The notes below the pieces were generated by a model, which searched no databases, was not told the DNA's origin, and was given only the letters and a program-made list of their open reading frames with translations. This document shows, one piece after another, positions 36,914 through 45,556 of a DNA stretch of 64,000 bases. Position 1 is the stretch's first letter. The number at the start of each line of letters is the position of its first letter. Source of the DNA: Rhizobium tumorigenes (GTDB lineage Bacteria > Pseudomonadota > Alphaproteobacteria > Rhizobiales > Rhizobiaceae); contig NZ_CP117255.1 in NCBI RefSeq assembly GCF_003240565.2, positions 3,401,501-3,465,500 on the forward strand, in the 5' to 3' direction. A program made the translations under genes and the position numbers.

Positions 36914-37774
36914 GTGGAACCCGTTTCAGGCCATGAACAGGCGCCTGGCAGTTCCCTGCCAGCAGCCGGCTCTCTTTCAGGCATCAGCGAAGTCAAGGAT
37001 TGGCAAGCGATTTTCGCGGCCTTCTCGCATGTCGTGCTGGTCGCCAACAGCGATACGGTCGATATCGCCGGGCTTCAGAAGCAATATCCGCCCAGCACCC
37101 TCTTCGTGTTTTTCAACAAGGTCTACAAGGTGCTGGACGCACCCTTTCACGGCAATGCGCTTTTGATATCGCGTGGCAGCGCCAAGGGCGCCAACATCGT
37201 ATATCGGCGCGAAGTCGGCGAGGTCGTCAAGTTTTTCCCTCAGGAGCGTTTCCTCGGCATCATGAACATTCGGCTTAACGCCGAGGAAAAATTGAACACC
37301 GCCGCCGAATTTGAAAACACGCCCACCGGCCATCTCGATCTGAGCGGCTTCTGCAACGATTTCTATCCGGAAGACAAGGTGCCTACCAGCGGCTTTGCCA
37401 TTGCCCTTTGGCTGAGCGACCTGAAGCTGCCGGGCACAATTGTCCTTGCCGGATTTTCCGCGCGTCGCAGCCAGCAATGGAAGGTGGTTTCCGTCCACGA
37501 CTGGAGTTTCGAGCAAGTCTTCCTGCGACTTTTTGCGCGCATGGGGAAAATCTCTGTCCATGGCGGCGTCTCGCGAAATGCCTACGCAGCCTTGGCAAAG
37601 CGTTTCCCGGACATTCCGTCGTCGGAAATTTCGATGGCGATTGCCGATGTCTTGTCCGAGCGCCTCGGCAATGCCAATGCCGAGATCGACAAGCTCATAT
37701 CCCTCACCAATGTCATCCGCGACATCGACAATTTTTTCCGTCGTCTGCGGCCGCGCCTTCTAAAGCGGCGCTGA
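36914..37774 (+). CDS. Glycan-cluster protein, unknown function
   Basis: 286 residues from a GTG at 36914, 6 bases after the GT gene. Readable pieces are VVLVANSDTVDIAGLQKQYP, TLFVFFNKVYKVLD, LLISRGSAKGANIVYRR and a C-terminal LSERLGNANAEIDKLI that may be a coiled coil ending in RRLRPRLLKRR. The N-terminal half resembles sialyltransferase-like proteins of the next gene in general order but not enough to assign it. Start by GTG may be wrong; an ATG at 36932 is not in frame. Likely involved in polysaccharide assembly with its neighbours. Confidence 0.65.
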   Translation: MEPVSGHEQAPGSSLPAAGSLSGISEVKDWQAIFAAFSHVVLVANSDTVDIAGLQKQYPPSTLFVFFNKVYKVLDAPFHGNALLISRGSAKGANIVYRREVGEVVKFFPQERFLGIMNIRLNAEEKLNTAAEFENTPTGHLDLSGFCNDFYPEDKVPTSGFAIALWLSDLKLPGTIVLAGFSARRSQQWKVVSVHDWSFEQVFLRLFARMGKISVHGGVSRNAYAALAKRFPDIPSSEISMAIADVLSERLGNANAEIDKLISLTNVIRDIDNFFRRLRPRLLKRR

Positions 37775-37796
37775 GACGGTATCCTTCCCGAAAAAG

Positions 37797-38570
37797 ATGG
37801 CTATGCCTGGCTCATTTTCCGACCTCAAAAAACTTCTCTACCGGAACATCAAATACCGGCTGACACGCCCGTTGCCGCCGACAGTTACACCGCGCTTCCA
37901 AGGCCCCGTGCTTGTCGTCGGCTCTGCGCCGGTGTCCCATAAACCGGCCGATTTCGACGACAGGTTTCGTGTCGTGACGATCAACGGTTCGCAGGCGGTG
38001 ACCGAGGCCTGGGGCATCGAGGAGCCGGATGTTACCTTCGTGCAATTCAACCAGATCGAGGGCACCAACACCAATGCTGTAGAGGTCCGTCGCGTGCTCA
38101 ACGGCAAGCGGACAGGAAACTTGTTCGTCCTGCTCTGGCGCAAGGATGAGCGCGAAAGGCTCGAGAGGGGCTTGCAGGCCTTCAATTACAAACCGCGCAC
38201 GCTGACGATCGTCGATCGGTACGAGCGAATGGCTCTGCTGGACAGGGTTGTCGGCCGCAAGAGCTGCGAGATGGATACGGATTCCAAGTGTTCCAATGGT
38301 ATCAACGCGGTGCTCTTTGCCCTATATAACGGCGCCAAGGCAGTGATCATCACCGGTATCAATCCGAACTCGGGCGGACATGCCTACAACCAGGTGAATT
38401 TGTCGCGTCAGCATGTTCGAATGGATCAGGAGATTCTTGTGAGACTGATGCAACAGGGTTATCCCGTTTTTACCGCTGACCCGTCGGTGTCGGAGTCGAT
38501 CGGCCTGCCGCTGTGGCAGGGCATTGAAAATGTCCAGCATGCAGCATTGTCTGGCGAGCGGAGCAATTGA
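37797..38570 (+). CDS. Sialyltransferase-like (GT29-type) glycan enzyme
   Basis: 257 residues. Core patterns are GPVLVVGSAPVSHKPADF, RFRVVTINGSQAVTEAW, SNGINAVLFALYNGAKAVIITG and NPNSGGHAYN. The GSxP start, VxxING, and mid-protein SxGxxAxxxA pattern resemble GT29-like and related CMP-sugar-dependent glycosyltransferases found in bacterial glycan loci, but assignment is tentative. A basic N-terminal stretch (KKLLYRNIKYRLTRP) may contact membrane. Its stop TGA shares bases with the ATG of the next small gene. Confidence 0.6.
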   Translation: MAMPGSFSDLKKLLYRNIKYRLTRPLPPTVTPRFQGPVLVVGSAPVSHKPADFDDRFRVVTINGSQAVTEAWGIEEPDVTFVQFNQIEGTNTNAVEVRRVLNGKRTGNLFVLLWRKDERERLERGLQAFNYKPRTLTIVDRYERMALLDRVVGRKSCEMDTDSKCSNGINAVLFALYNGAKAVIITGINPNSGGHAYNQVNLSRQHVRMDQEILVRLMQQGYPVFTADPSVSESIGLPLWQGIENVQHAALSGERSN

Positions 38571-38695
38571 TGAACCCTTTTAAACCCGTCGTTGCGCTCT
38601 GTCGTCATATTGAGCAGCGCTTTGTGCCATGGCCGTTGCTGCTCATTATCGTACTTACGATTGCCGCCTTGTTGTTCGGCTATCTCGCGCCCTGA
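38570..38695 (+). CDS. 41-residue single-pass membrane peptide
   Basis: Starts at an ATG that overlaps the previous stop (TGATG), a form of translational coupling. Sequence begins MNPFKPVVALCRHIEQRF, followed by a single hydrophobic segment WPLLLIIVLTIAALLFGYLA and a stop. Low-complexity chance is possible, but the tight overlap and the well-formed TM helix favour a real small gene at the end of the glycan operon. Function unknown. Confidence 0.55.
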   Translation: MNPFKPVVALCRHIEQRFVPWPLLLIIVLTIAALLFGYLAP

Positions 38696-38794
38696 GGGAG
38701 CGCTCGCATCCTATGTCGCGACCGCCCTTAATTTTGGCGTAAAAGCGGATGACGTCGCCGGCTCCTGGCTCTGATCTGCCCACAAACGCGCTCC

Positions 38795-41155
38795 TCACGA
38801 GCGTGGCTTCAGCTTCTGCGGATCGTAATGGGCAAACGGCACGATGACAGCCGGAAGGCGCTTCTGCTGGCCATCTAGCTTGCCGATCTCCACCTCGGTC
38901 CCGATCCCGGCGTGCACCACGTCCATCCGCGCCAGGGCAATGGTCTTCTTCAATAGCGGCGAGCGTGTCGCGCTGGTGACGACACCCACCTGCGCCCGCC
39001 CGATATGCACGGTATCTCCATGGCCAACCGTCTCGTTGGCGTCGATATCGAGGCCGACCAGCCGGTAGCGGGGATTTTCCTTGCGGGCAAGCAGTGCGGT
39101 GCGGCCGATGAAATCCTCCGTCTTCGACTTCAGCGGCACGGTAAAACCGATGCCGGCTTCAAAGGGATCGGTCTGGTCTGAGAATTCGTAATGCGCGAAG
39201 ATCAGTCCGGCTTCGATGCGCACCATGTCGAGCGCCTCGAGCCCCATTGGCTTGATGCCATGCTTCTGACCGGCTTCCCAGACGGCATCGAACACGGCGA
39301 TGGCATCCTTCGGATGACAAAAGATTTCGTAGCCGAGTTCGCCGGTATAGCCGGTTCGTGACACCACTACCGGTGCGCCTTCGAAATGACCGATGCGGCC
39401 GATCGCGAAACGGAACCAGTCGAGCTCGGAGAGCGCCGGCTGCGTCGGCGCGGTCCAGACGACTTCCGCAACGATGTCCCTGCTTCTCGGCCCCTGCACG
39501 GCGATATTGTGCATCTGGTCGGTGGACGAGCGCACCCAGGCTTTGAAGCCCATCTTTTCCGCCTGCTCGCGCAGCCAGACACCGGAGAAATCGTCGCCGC
39601 CGATAAAGCGGAAATTGTTCTCTGCCAGTCGGAAGACGGTGCCGTCGTCAATCATCCCGCCGTTTTCGTAGCACATGGCGGTGTAGACGACCTGACCAGA
39701 AGACAGCTTTCTGATGTCGCGGGTCATGCAATATTGCAGCAGGGCCTCGGCATCAGGCCCGGTGATCTCGAATTTTCGCAGTGGCGACAGGTCGATCACC
39801 ACAGCCCGTTCGCGGCAGGCCCAGTATTCCTCGATCGGTCCGTCGTTGTTGAAGCGGTTGGGTAGCCAATAGCCGCGATATTCGGCGTAATTGCGCGTCA
39901 TCGCCGAAAGGCGGGGATGGAAGGCAGTTTCCTGGGTCATTTCCGGCTCTGCATCGGGAGTCATTCTGGTCGCCACGGCTCGAGAGAATTTTCGGTCAGC
40001 GGAGTAGGTACGAACATGGATGTCTGTGGGGTCCCAGCCGTTGGCGGCATCGATATCGTCGGGACATGACGAGGAGACGCAAACGAGATCGGTCAGTGCC
40101 CGCATCAGCACATAGTCGCCCGGCCGCGACCAGGGTTCGTCGAGGTAGAGCTGGTTCTGGTGGTCAATGTTGGTGTTGTAGAAATAGTTGATTGCCTCCC
40201 AGCCTTTGCGGGGAGCAATGCCAAAGGGCGACAATGCGTCATTGAAATTGTCGGTGCAATTGGCATGGCCGGGATAGCCCATGTCGTCGTAGTAGCGGGA
40301 ATTGCAGGCCGTGGCGAAGGCATCGTGCCTTCCAACGGTATCCTGGACGATTTCGACAAGCGGTTCGAAGTCTCGGTCGAAACATTTCGAGGGCAGGCCG
40401 GGTGTCGGATAGCTGCGGCTGAGCAGCGTCCTCGTCACCGTGGCGTCTATCGCCCGGTCGAGCCCCTTGTCCACCTTGCGGGCTGCAAACGCCTGGAAGT
40501 CGGTACATTGGCGGCCGGCGACATCGATAATCTGGATGAATTCGCCAGCGCGGACAAAATAGGCAGATGCCGATGCCGCCGCGATGCGCAGGTCCTGCAG
40601 CGGATCGGCCATAGGCTCCGGCAGCGTCTCCTCGTAGCTGCGCGACAGGCGTGCGCGCTGTACCATGACAGAGATTGCCGTCGATGTGTCCTGCCGATCG
40701 AAATCCATGGGAGCGCCGGGTGCGGCGACGACCAGCAATCCATCCATTGTCATGGTCAGTGCGGCCGAAGACCCTGGTGCAGAGCCGCCACCGAAGACCG
40801 TCAGCGCAGCGGCCTTGCTGAGGTCTGCGCCGCGTCGCCTCAGCGCTGCGAGCGTTCGGCTGGCGCTATCGCCAGCTTCGGAGAGGATATCCTGTAGGCC
40901 TGATGCAGTCCGCGAAAACGCCACGCCAAGGCCCGCCGCATTGAACTGGCCTGCCCCGTCGATGAATGTGATCTCGCAGAGCTGGCCGCCTTCGGTATCG
41001 GTGACGACAACTGTGTCGCCAGCGCTGACCTTGATCACGGTCGAGCCGCGCCCCTTCACCCGGTAGCGCTCGCCGCCGGGCCCAAGTGCGGGCATTCCGG
41101 GTCTGATGATCCGGCTGGCGCGGGGCGGCGGCAATACGCTGGCGGACTGGGGCAT
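38795..41155 (-). CDS. tdm: Trimethylamine N-oxide demethylase (DUF1989 + GcvT)
   Basis: 786 residues from ATG 41155, with GGAGGT 4 bases upstream; the frame opens to 41227. Catalyses TMAO to dimethylamine plus formaldehyde. The N-terminal part (about 20-400) is a tandem DUF1989 region with GRQCTDFQAFAARK and the zinc-ligand cysteines Cys 284 (FATACNSRYY), Cys 300 (GHANCTDN) and Cys 364 (SSSCPDD). Their spacings (16 and 64) equal those I recall for Cys 263/279/343 in the Methylocella silvestris enzyme. The C-terminal half is a GcvT-type tetrahydrofolate domain (RDIRKLSSGQVVYTAMCYE, SRTGYTGELGYEIFCH, TSATRSPLLKKTIALARM). It is divergent from an amino-acid-type permease. Confidence 0.93.
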   Translation of the reverse strand: MPQSASVLPPPRASRIIRPGMPALGPGGERYRVKGRGSTVIKVSAGDTVVVTDTEGGQLCEITFIDGAGQFNAAGLGVAFSRTASGLQDILSEAGDSASRTLAALRRRGADLSKAAALTVFGGGSAPGSSAALTMTMDGLLVVAAPGAPMDFDRQDTSTAISVMVQRARLSRSYEETLPEPMADPLQDLRIAAASASAYFVRAGEFIQIIDVAGRQCTDFQAFAARKVDKGLDRAIDATVTRTLLSRSYPTPGLPSKCFDRDFEPLVEIVQDTVGRHDAFATACNSRYYDDMGYPGHANCTDNFNDALSPFGIAPRKGWEAINYFYNTNIDHQNQLYLDEPWSRPGDYVLMRALTDLVCVSSSCPDDIDAANGWDPTDIHVRTYSADRKFSRAVATRMTPDAEPEMTQETAFHPRLSAMTRNYAEYRGYWLPNRFNNDGPIEEYWACRERAVVIDLSPLRKFEITGPDAEALLQYCMTRDIRKLSSGQVVYTAMCYENGGMIDDGTVFRLAENNFRFIGGDDFSGVWLREQAEKMGFKAWVRSSTDQMHNIAVQGPRSRDIVAEVVWTAPTQPALSELDWFRFAIGRIGHFEGAPVVVSRTGYTGELGYEIFCHPKDAIAVFDAVWEAGQKHGIKPMGLEALDMVRIEAGLIFAHYEFSDQTDPFEAGIGFTVPLKSKTEDFIGRTALLARKENPRYRLVGLDIDANETVGHGDTVHIGRAQVGVVTSATRSPLLKKTIALARMDVVHAGIGTEVEIGKLDGQQKRLPAVIVPFAHYDPQKLKPRS

Positions 41156-41412
41156 TCGAACCTCCGGCGAGCATCGGCCGCCTGATCTGCATATTCTTAT
41201 ATATCCAAATTTTGGGATGGAACACAAAGAGAGACTTGACCCTCATGAAAAAAAATTCACTATGAGCAATAAGTGACGCGACCGCTTGAGACTGGGATCG
41301 ATCAGGAGATGCTGTAAAAGCGCCCTGCCGAACAAAAGCGCCGCCACGATCCAACAAAAAGACAAGGGAACGCGCATACCGCGCGACGCAAAAACTGGTC
41401 GAGGAGACTGCT
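41156..41412. promoter_or_regulatory. Divergent control region, tdm / APC permease
   Basis: 257 AT-rich bases. Near-palindrome ATCCAAATTTTGGGAT is at 41203-41218. On the tdm strand TATATA follows it, with a TTGTGT hexamer 18 bases upstream, a plausible tdm promoter. On the permease strand TTGACC at 41236-41241 is 17 bases before ACTATG at 41259-41264. TTCACTATG (41256-41264) also occurs in the dmm control region at 11377-11385. Confidence 0.45.
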
Positions 41413-43200
41413 ATGGTAGCTTTCGTTGAAACCGAAGGGTCCGAAGCCGCGTCAAGCGGCGGGCTGATCCGATCCCTGGATTGGAAGGGCGCCTTCTGGG
41501 TTGCCGCCGGCGTCCCGCCGCTTGTGCTGTTCTCTATCGGCGGCATTGCCGGCACAACTGGAAAGCTGGCCTTCGTCGTCTGGATCATCTCCATGGTGAT
41601 GGGCTTCCTGCAATCCTTCACCTATGCCGAAATCGCCGGCATGTTCGCCAACAAGTCCGGCGGCGCATCCGTCTATGGCGCCACCGCCTGGCTGCGTTAT
41701 TCGAAGTTCATCGCGCCGCTATCCGTCTGGTGCAACTGGTTTGCCTGGTCGCCGGTCCTGTCGCTCGGCTGCGCCATTGCTGCGGGCTACATCCTCAATG
41801 CGCTCTTCCCGATCCCGGGCGCCGATTCGCAACTTGTCGTCTCCTGGATCGCCGCCCATGCCGGCAGCATCACGGCCGATAGCCCGAGGGTTGCCGAATG
41901 GCTGGCGACCAATACCGGCAAGACCCAGGCAGACGCGATCTCCGCGCTGATGTCCGCCGATGGCATCGCTGCCTATACGCCATGGATCAGAAGCTGGTCG
42001 CTGGTGACTTTCAACATTCCGTTCCTCGCCAAGGCCAGCCTCAACGCCACCTTCGTCATCGGCGGCATTCTGATGCTGATCATCTTCGCCATCCAGCACC
42101 GCGGAATTCTTGGCACTGCCAGCGTCCAGAAGTGGTTGGCCATCATCGTTCTCGTCCCGCTGCTGATCATCGGCCTCTACCCGATCTTCAGCGGGCAGAT
42201 CGACACGCTCAACGTCACCGGCCTGCTGCCGCCGACGGCTGCCTATTCCGGCGTCGATGGCACCTGGAGCAATGGCGGCTGGACACTCTTCCTTGGCGGC
42301 CTCTATATCGCCGCCTGGTCGACCTACGGCTTTGAGACCGCCGTCTGCTACACGCGCGAACTGAAAAATCCGAAGACCGATACGTTCAAGGCGATCTTCT
42401 ACTCCGGCCTGCTCTGCTGCCTGTTCTTCTTCCTTATTCCATTCACCTTCCAGGCCGTGCTCGGCCAGACCGGCATGCTGGCACCGGGGATCGTCGATGG
42501 AACGGGCGTCGGCGAGGCGCTTGGCGGGCTGGTGCATGGCGGCAAGATCGTCACGCAGTTGCTGGTTATCCTGATGATCATGGCGCTCTTCCTGGCCATC
42601 ATGACAGCAATGGCCGGCTCCTCGCGCACGCTCTATCAAGGCTCGAAGGACGGCTGGCTGCCGAAGTATCTCGATCACGTCAACGAGCACGGCGCACCGA
42701 CACGTGCCATGTGGACGGATTTTGCTTTCAACCTGTTCCTGCTGGCGATCGCCTCTGACACCGCCGGGTACTTCTTCGTACTGGCGGTATCCAACGTCGG
42801 TTACATCATCTTCAATTTTCTCAATCTCAATGCTGGCTGGATCCACCGTATGGACAGCGGCCATATCGAGCGCCCCTGGAAGGCGCCGACCTGGCTGATC
42901 GGCCTCAACACGATACTGGCCTTCGTCAACGCGCTATTTCTCGGCGCCGGCGCCAAGGTCTGGGGCTATTCCAATGCGCTCTGGGTCGGCTTCATCTTTG
43001 CAGCCCTGATCCTGCCGGTGTTTGCCTACCGCCATTTCGTCAGGGACGGGGGAAAATTCCCGGAAGGCGCAATGGAGGATCTCGGTCTCGTCGGCCAGGA
43101 TCTCGGTGTGAAGAAAGCCGGTATCCTGCCATACGTGGCGCTGGCGGCAGGGCTTGCGGTTGTCCTCGCCGCAAATGTCATCTTCCAGCTTCCGGCCTGA
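41413..43200 (+). CDS. APC-superfamily permease; candidate methylated-amine transporter
   Basis: 595 residues, inner membrane. Starts MVAFVETEGSE and carries about 12 helices; the first contains VAAGVPPLVLFSIGGIAGTTG, and later WCNWFAWSPVLSLGCAIAAG, STYGFETAVCYTRELKNPK and GSSRTLYQGSKDGWLPKYL follow APC amino-acid/amine permease order. Longer than typical APC members because of an extended loop between helices 3 and 4 (about 140-200). Divergent from tdm and separated from other transport genes, so TMAO, dimethylamine or another amine is a reasonable substrate. No experimental relative with this substrate is known to me, so it is inference. Confidence 0.82.
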   Translation: MVAFVETEGSEAASSGGLIRSLDWKGAFWVAAGVPPLVLFSIGGIAGTTGKLAFVVWIISMVMGFLQSFTYAEIAGMFANKSGGASVYGATAWLRYSKFIAPLSVWCNWFAWSPVLSLGCAIAAGYILNALFPIPGADSQLVVSWIAAHAGSITADSPRVAEWLATNTGKTQADAISALMSADGIAAYTPWIRSWSLVTFNIPFLAKASLNATFVIGGILMLIIFAIQHRGILGTASVQKWLAIIVLVPLLIIGLYPIFSGQIDTLNVTGLLPPTAAYSGVDGTWSNGGWTLFLGGLYIAAWSTYGFETAVCYTRELKNPKTDTFKAIFYSGLLCCLFFFLIPFTFQAVLGQTGMLAPGIVDGTGVGEALGGLVHGGKIVTQLLVILMIMALFLAIMTAMAGSSRTLYQGSKDGWLPKYLDHVNEHGAPTRAMWTDFAFNLFLLAIASDTAGYFFVLAVSNVGYIIFNFLNLNAGWIHRMDSGHIERPWKAPTWLIGLNTILAFVNALFLGAGAKVWGYSNALWVGFIFAALILPVFAYRHFVRDGGKFPEGAMEDLGLVGQDLGVKKAGILPYVALAAGLAVVLAANVIFQLPA

Positions 43201-43211
43201 GCCTTGCAGAC

Positions 43212-43235
43212 GACACGCGGCCTATGCCGCGTGTC
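43212..43235 (+). terminator. Hairpin after the permease gene
   Basis: Perfect 10-bp stem GACACGCGGC / GCCGCGTGTC with a 4-base loop, starting 12 bases after the permease stop codon. No T run follows, so it may be a factor-dependent terminator or a 3'-end protective structure. Confidence 0.6.
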
Positions 43236-43386
43236 TGAACCATCCGCATGCCGCCATGTGACCTTATTCCTGGCGATGCGGTGCACGGATTAAGGAATGA
43301 GACGGATGCGCCGGTCAGGCTATTTAATGTATTCCCGACTGGACGTTTCGGTGACGTTGTCTATCGCTTTCCGGATTGATTGCCCG

Positions 43387-43635
43387 TCAGTAGTCGACGA
43401 AAATATCTGCATCCTTGGCCGCAGCAATGAAGGCTTCGCGTGACGCGCTGGTCGGCTTATCGTTGTCGAGCACTGCAAGACAGATGTTGATAGCCATGCG
43501 ATGGGTATCTCCCTGTGGGCCTGGCCAGCAGGAATAGAGGCAGTCTACGGCATCGAGCGCGCTTCCAACGTGCCTGAATTCACCAGCTTTAGGAACCTCG
43601 ACGGTCACCATGACTTCCCAGATTTTCATATCCAT
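43387..43635 (-). CDS. DUF982 family protein
   Basis: 82 residues. The DUF982 pattern can be followed as WEVMVTVEVPKAGEFRHVGSA with CWPGPQGDTHRMAINICLAVLDN and REAFIAAAKDADIFVDY, including the conserved W-P and A-x-x-x-C-L. Found almost only in Rhizobiaceae, often in many copies and with no known function. Cytosolic. Flanked by AT-rich sequence at 43636-43735. Confidence 0.8.
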   Translation of the reverse strand: MDMKIWEVMVTVEVPKAGEFRHVGSALDAVDCLYSCWPGPQGDTHRMAINICLAVLDNDKPTSASREAFIAAAKDADIFVDY

Positions 43636-43735
43636 ACACTACAACGAATGAGCGATAGAAATGGTTGCATACAATTAAAAATAGAATTAGAAAATCTGAA
43701 AATTCGACATACGTAATATATTCTCGTCTCAAGCA

Positions 43736-44743
43736 TCAGTGAATCACGGGCCCGAACCGGTCACGCCAGGCAGGCTGTGCGCCGGCGAAGGGCAGGGCAG
43801 TTGCCTGATAGACGCCACGTGCAATCGCGCGTGCCATCACCGTCGTCGAGAGCTGGCAGAGTTCGAGAAAGTCGATCATCCCTGCCATCGGCCGGGCGCC
43901 GGTCGATGCTGCAAAGACTGTGTCGCCGTCGAATGGCAGATGGGCCGGCAACAGGGCACGAGCCAGTCCGTCCTGCGCCATGATCGACAGCCGGTGTGCC
44001 TCCGCCTTGGTGACGATGGCATCCGTGACGACGACGCCGATGGTGGTTGCCGTGATATTGACCCCCTTCAACCGCATTGCCCGGTCTGCCGTGGAAATGG
44101 CGGGAGGCATGCCAAGACCTCCGAATTCGGTGTTCTCCTCGAATGGCGCGGCCCAGAAATGCGGACCGTCTCCGATGGTGGGCGTGCCCAGCGCATTCAC
44201 TGCGACCAGCGCGGCAATTCGGTGTCCGCCGCTTGTGACAGCACTCGCCGAGCCAAGGCCGCCCTTGACCGTTGCCGTTGTGGCCCCAGTGCCGGCGCCG
44301 ACGCTTCCGAGGGCAAATTCGCCCTTGGTCGCTGCGACGAATGCCTGATAGCCCATGTCGCGATAGGGGGAATGCAGGCCCCAGTCCTTGTCTCCTCCGT
44401 TCAGCAGATCCATCAGGATCGCCTGCGGCACGATCGGCACGCGGGTGGTGCCGACCTGCAATCCGCGTCCAATTTCGCGAAGCCCTGCCTGCACGCCGCC
44501 CGCTGCATCCAGCCCGAATGCAGAGCCGCCTGACAGCACGAGCGCATCCACTGTGCCCACCGACATCGAGGGGTCGAGCAGCGCCGTATCCCGCCCGCCG
44601 GGCGCGCCGCCCATCACCGTGCCGGAAGCAACGGCCGGTGCGTCGAAGACGATGACGGTGACACCGGACCCGAGCTTTAGGTCGGTGCAGTGGCCGACGG
44701 AAACACCCTCTATGTCAGTCAGCAGATTGCGGGAAACGGTCAC
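43736..44743 (-). CDS. P1-family peptidase (DmpA/BapA-like, S58)
   Basis: 335 residues. N-terminal nucleophile-type aminopeptidase/hydrolase of family S58: conserved LTDIEGVSVGHCTDL at the start, VMGGAPGGRDTALLDP, ALVLSGGSAFGLDAAGGV, and IAALVAVNALG. The autocleavage and nucleophile position is expected at the Ser/Thr following a Gly-rich strand; candidates are in GTGATTATVKGGLGSAS and VVVTDAIVTKAEAHRL. No signal peptide. These enzymes cleave N-terminal beta- or D-amino acids and some beta-peptides; precise substrate not known. Near a permease and a PLP lyase. Confidence 0.85.
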   Translation of the reverse strand: MTVSRNLLTDIEGVSVGHCTDLKLGSGVTVIVFDAPAVASGTVMGGAPGGRDTALLDPSMSVGTVDALVLSGGSAFGLDAAGGVQAGLREIGRGLQVGTTRVPIVPQAILMDLLNGGDKDWGLHSPYRDMGYQAFVAATKGEFALGSVGAGTGATTATVKGGLGSASAVTSGGHRIAALVAVNALGTPTIGDGPHFWAAPFEENTEFGGLGMPPAISTADRAMRLKGVNITATTIGVVVTDAIVTKAEAHRLSIMAQDGLARALLPAHLPFDGDTVFAASTGARPMAGMIDFLELCQLSTTVMARAIARGVYQATALPFAGAQPAWRDRFGPVIH

Positions 44744-44880
44744 GGGAATATCCTGTCGCTATGGTCTTGTGGCGATAGGATCGCAAGGCATTGGAAAAGA
44801 CAAGACCGGCACAGCTTCCGCTGAACCGGTCTTGCTTGGCAGGTTTTGAGCGTTAATGCCGGCTTGGCCCGCAACTGAGC

Positions 44881-45075
44881 CTAGACGTGGATGGGCTTTG
44901 CAGGGCTGCGTGCCAGGAGGTCGCGAATGGCGAGCCTGACTTCGTCAGCGCTGCCGAAGCGACGCTCATCCAGATCATGGACATGGTATTTCACGGCAAT
45001 GAACCGCAATTGATCTTCGTCAGGGACGACGATACCGACAGGCACGCCTGCATATTCGATAACTTGCTTCTTCAT
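44881..45075 (-). CDS. Small conserved protein, 64 residues, unknown function
   Basis: Begins MKKQVIEYAGVPVGIVVPDED and continues with an IAVKYHVHDLDERRFGSADE segment; acidic/basic mix without membrane helix or cysteines, so probably a small cytosolic domain of beta-strands followed by a helix. Preceded by GGGAGTATC-type sequence six bases upstream. Similar short proteins are found scattered in Rhizobiaceae. No assigned role. Confidence 0.6.
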   Translation of the reverse strand: MKKQVIEYAGVPVGIVVPDEDQLRFIAVKYHVHDLDERRFGSADEVRLAIRDLLARSPAKPIHV

Positions 45076-45556
45076 GCGATACTCCCACCGCGCTATGCAC
45101 GGTTATGGAAAAATGACGATGTTGTTCCGAAAGGGACGAACGTCACATTCGACAGCGCGGGCCGGAGCGGAAGCCCGAGCAGTCTTGGTCCAGCACAAGC
45201 TCCCAAGGCGGGCATGCGATAAGTGTGTCTTTTCTCATGTCACTTCCCTTGCGTTGGCGTTGCACTTTTGAGGTCTCCCGCAATGGCCGGAGACCGGACG
45301 ATGGAGCCAGATATATCTACTCGATTGGTAGACTATAGCCCGGTTTCCATCGCAAACATATTCCGGTCGATGTCAAAATTTTGCCTGTCGTCGAAATATC
45401 GTTCCAGCTGCCGAGCATATCTGCGAAAGATAATCCGTTCTTCCTAAGATGCCTGAAGCCGGGATTCGCTTCTTCTCCGACGACCCAGAGATAGGAATTC
45501 GGGATCAGCAGGACAATCCCCCAACGGTTGAAAATCAGCCGGGTCGCCAAATGACC
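45076..45556. other. Intergenic region before the PLP-lyase fusion, no supported gene
   Basis: 481 bases of AT-richer, poorly coding sequence. Frames on both strands exist (one minus frame at 45317-45550, one plus frame at 45223-45447) but neither has a ribosome site, family similarity or codon use like its neighbours. Could be a decayed gene remnant. The region holds the upstream control of the 64-residue gene and the 3' end of the convergent-free fusion gene. Confidence 0.35.

Noticed and set aside
45317..45550. Minus-strand 77-codon frame in the 45 kb gap as a gene
   Set aside because: No ribosome site, atypical codon use and no recognisable domain.
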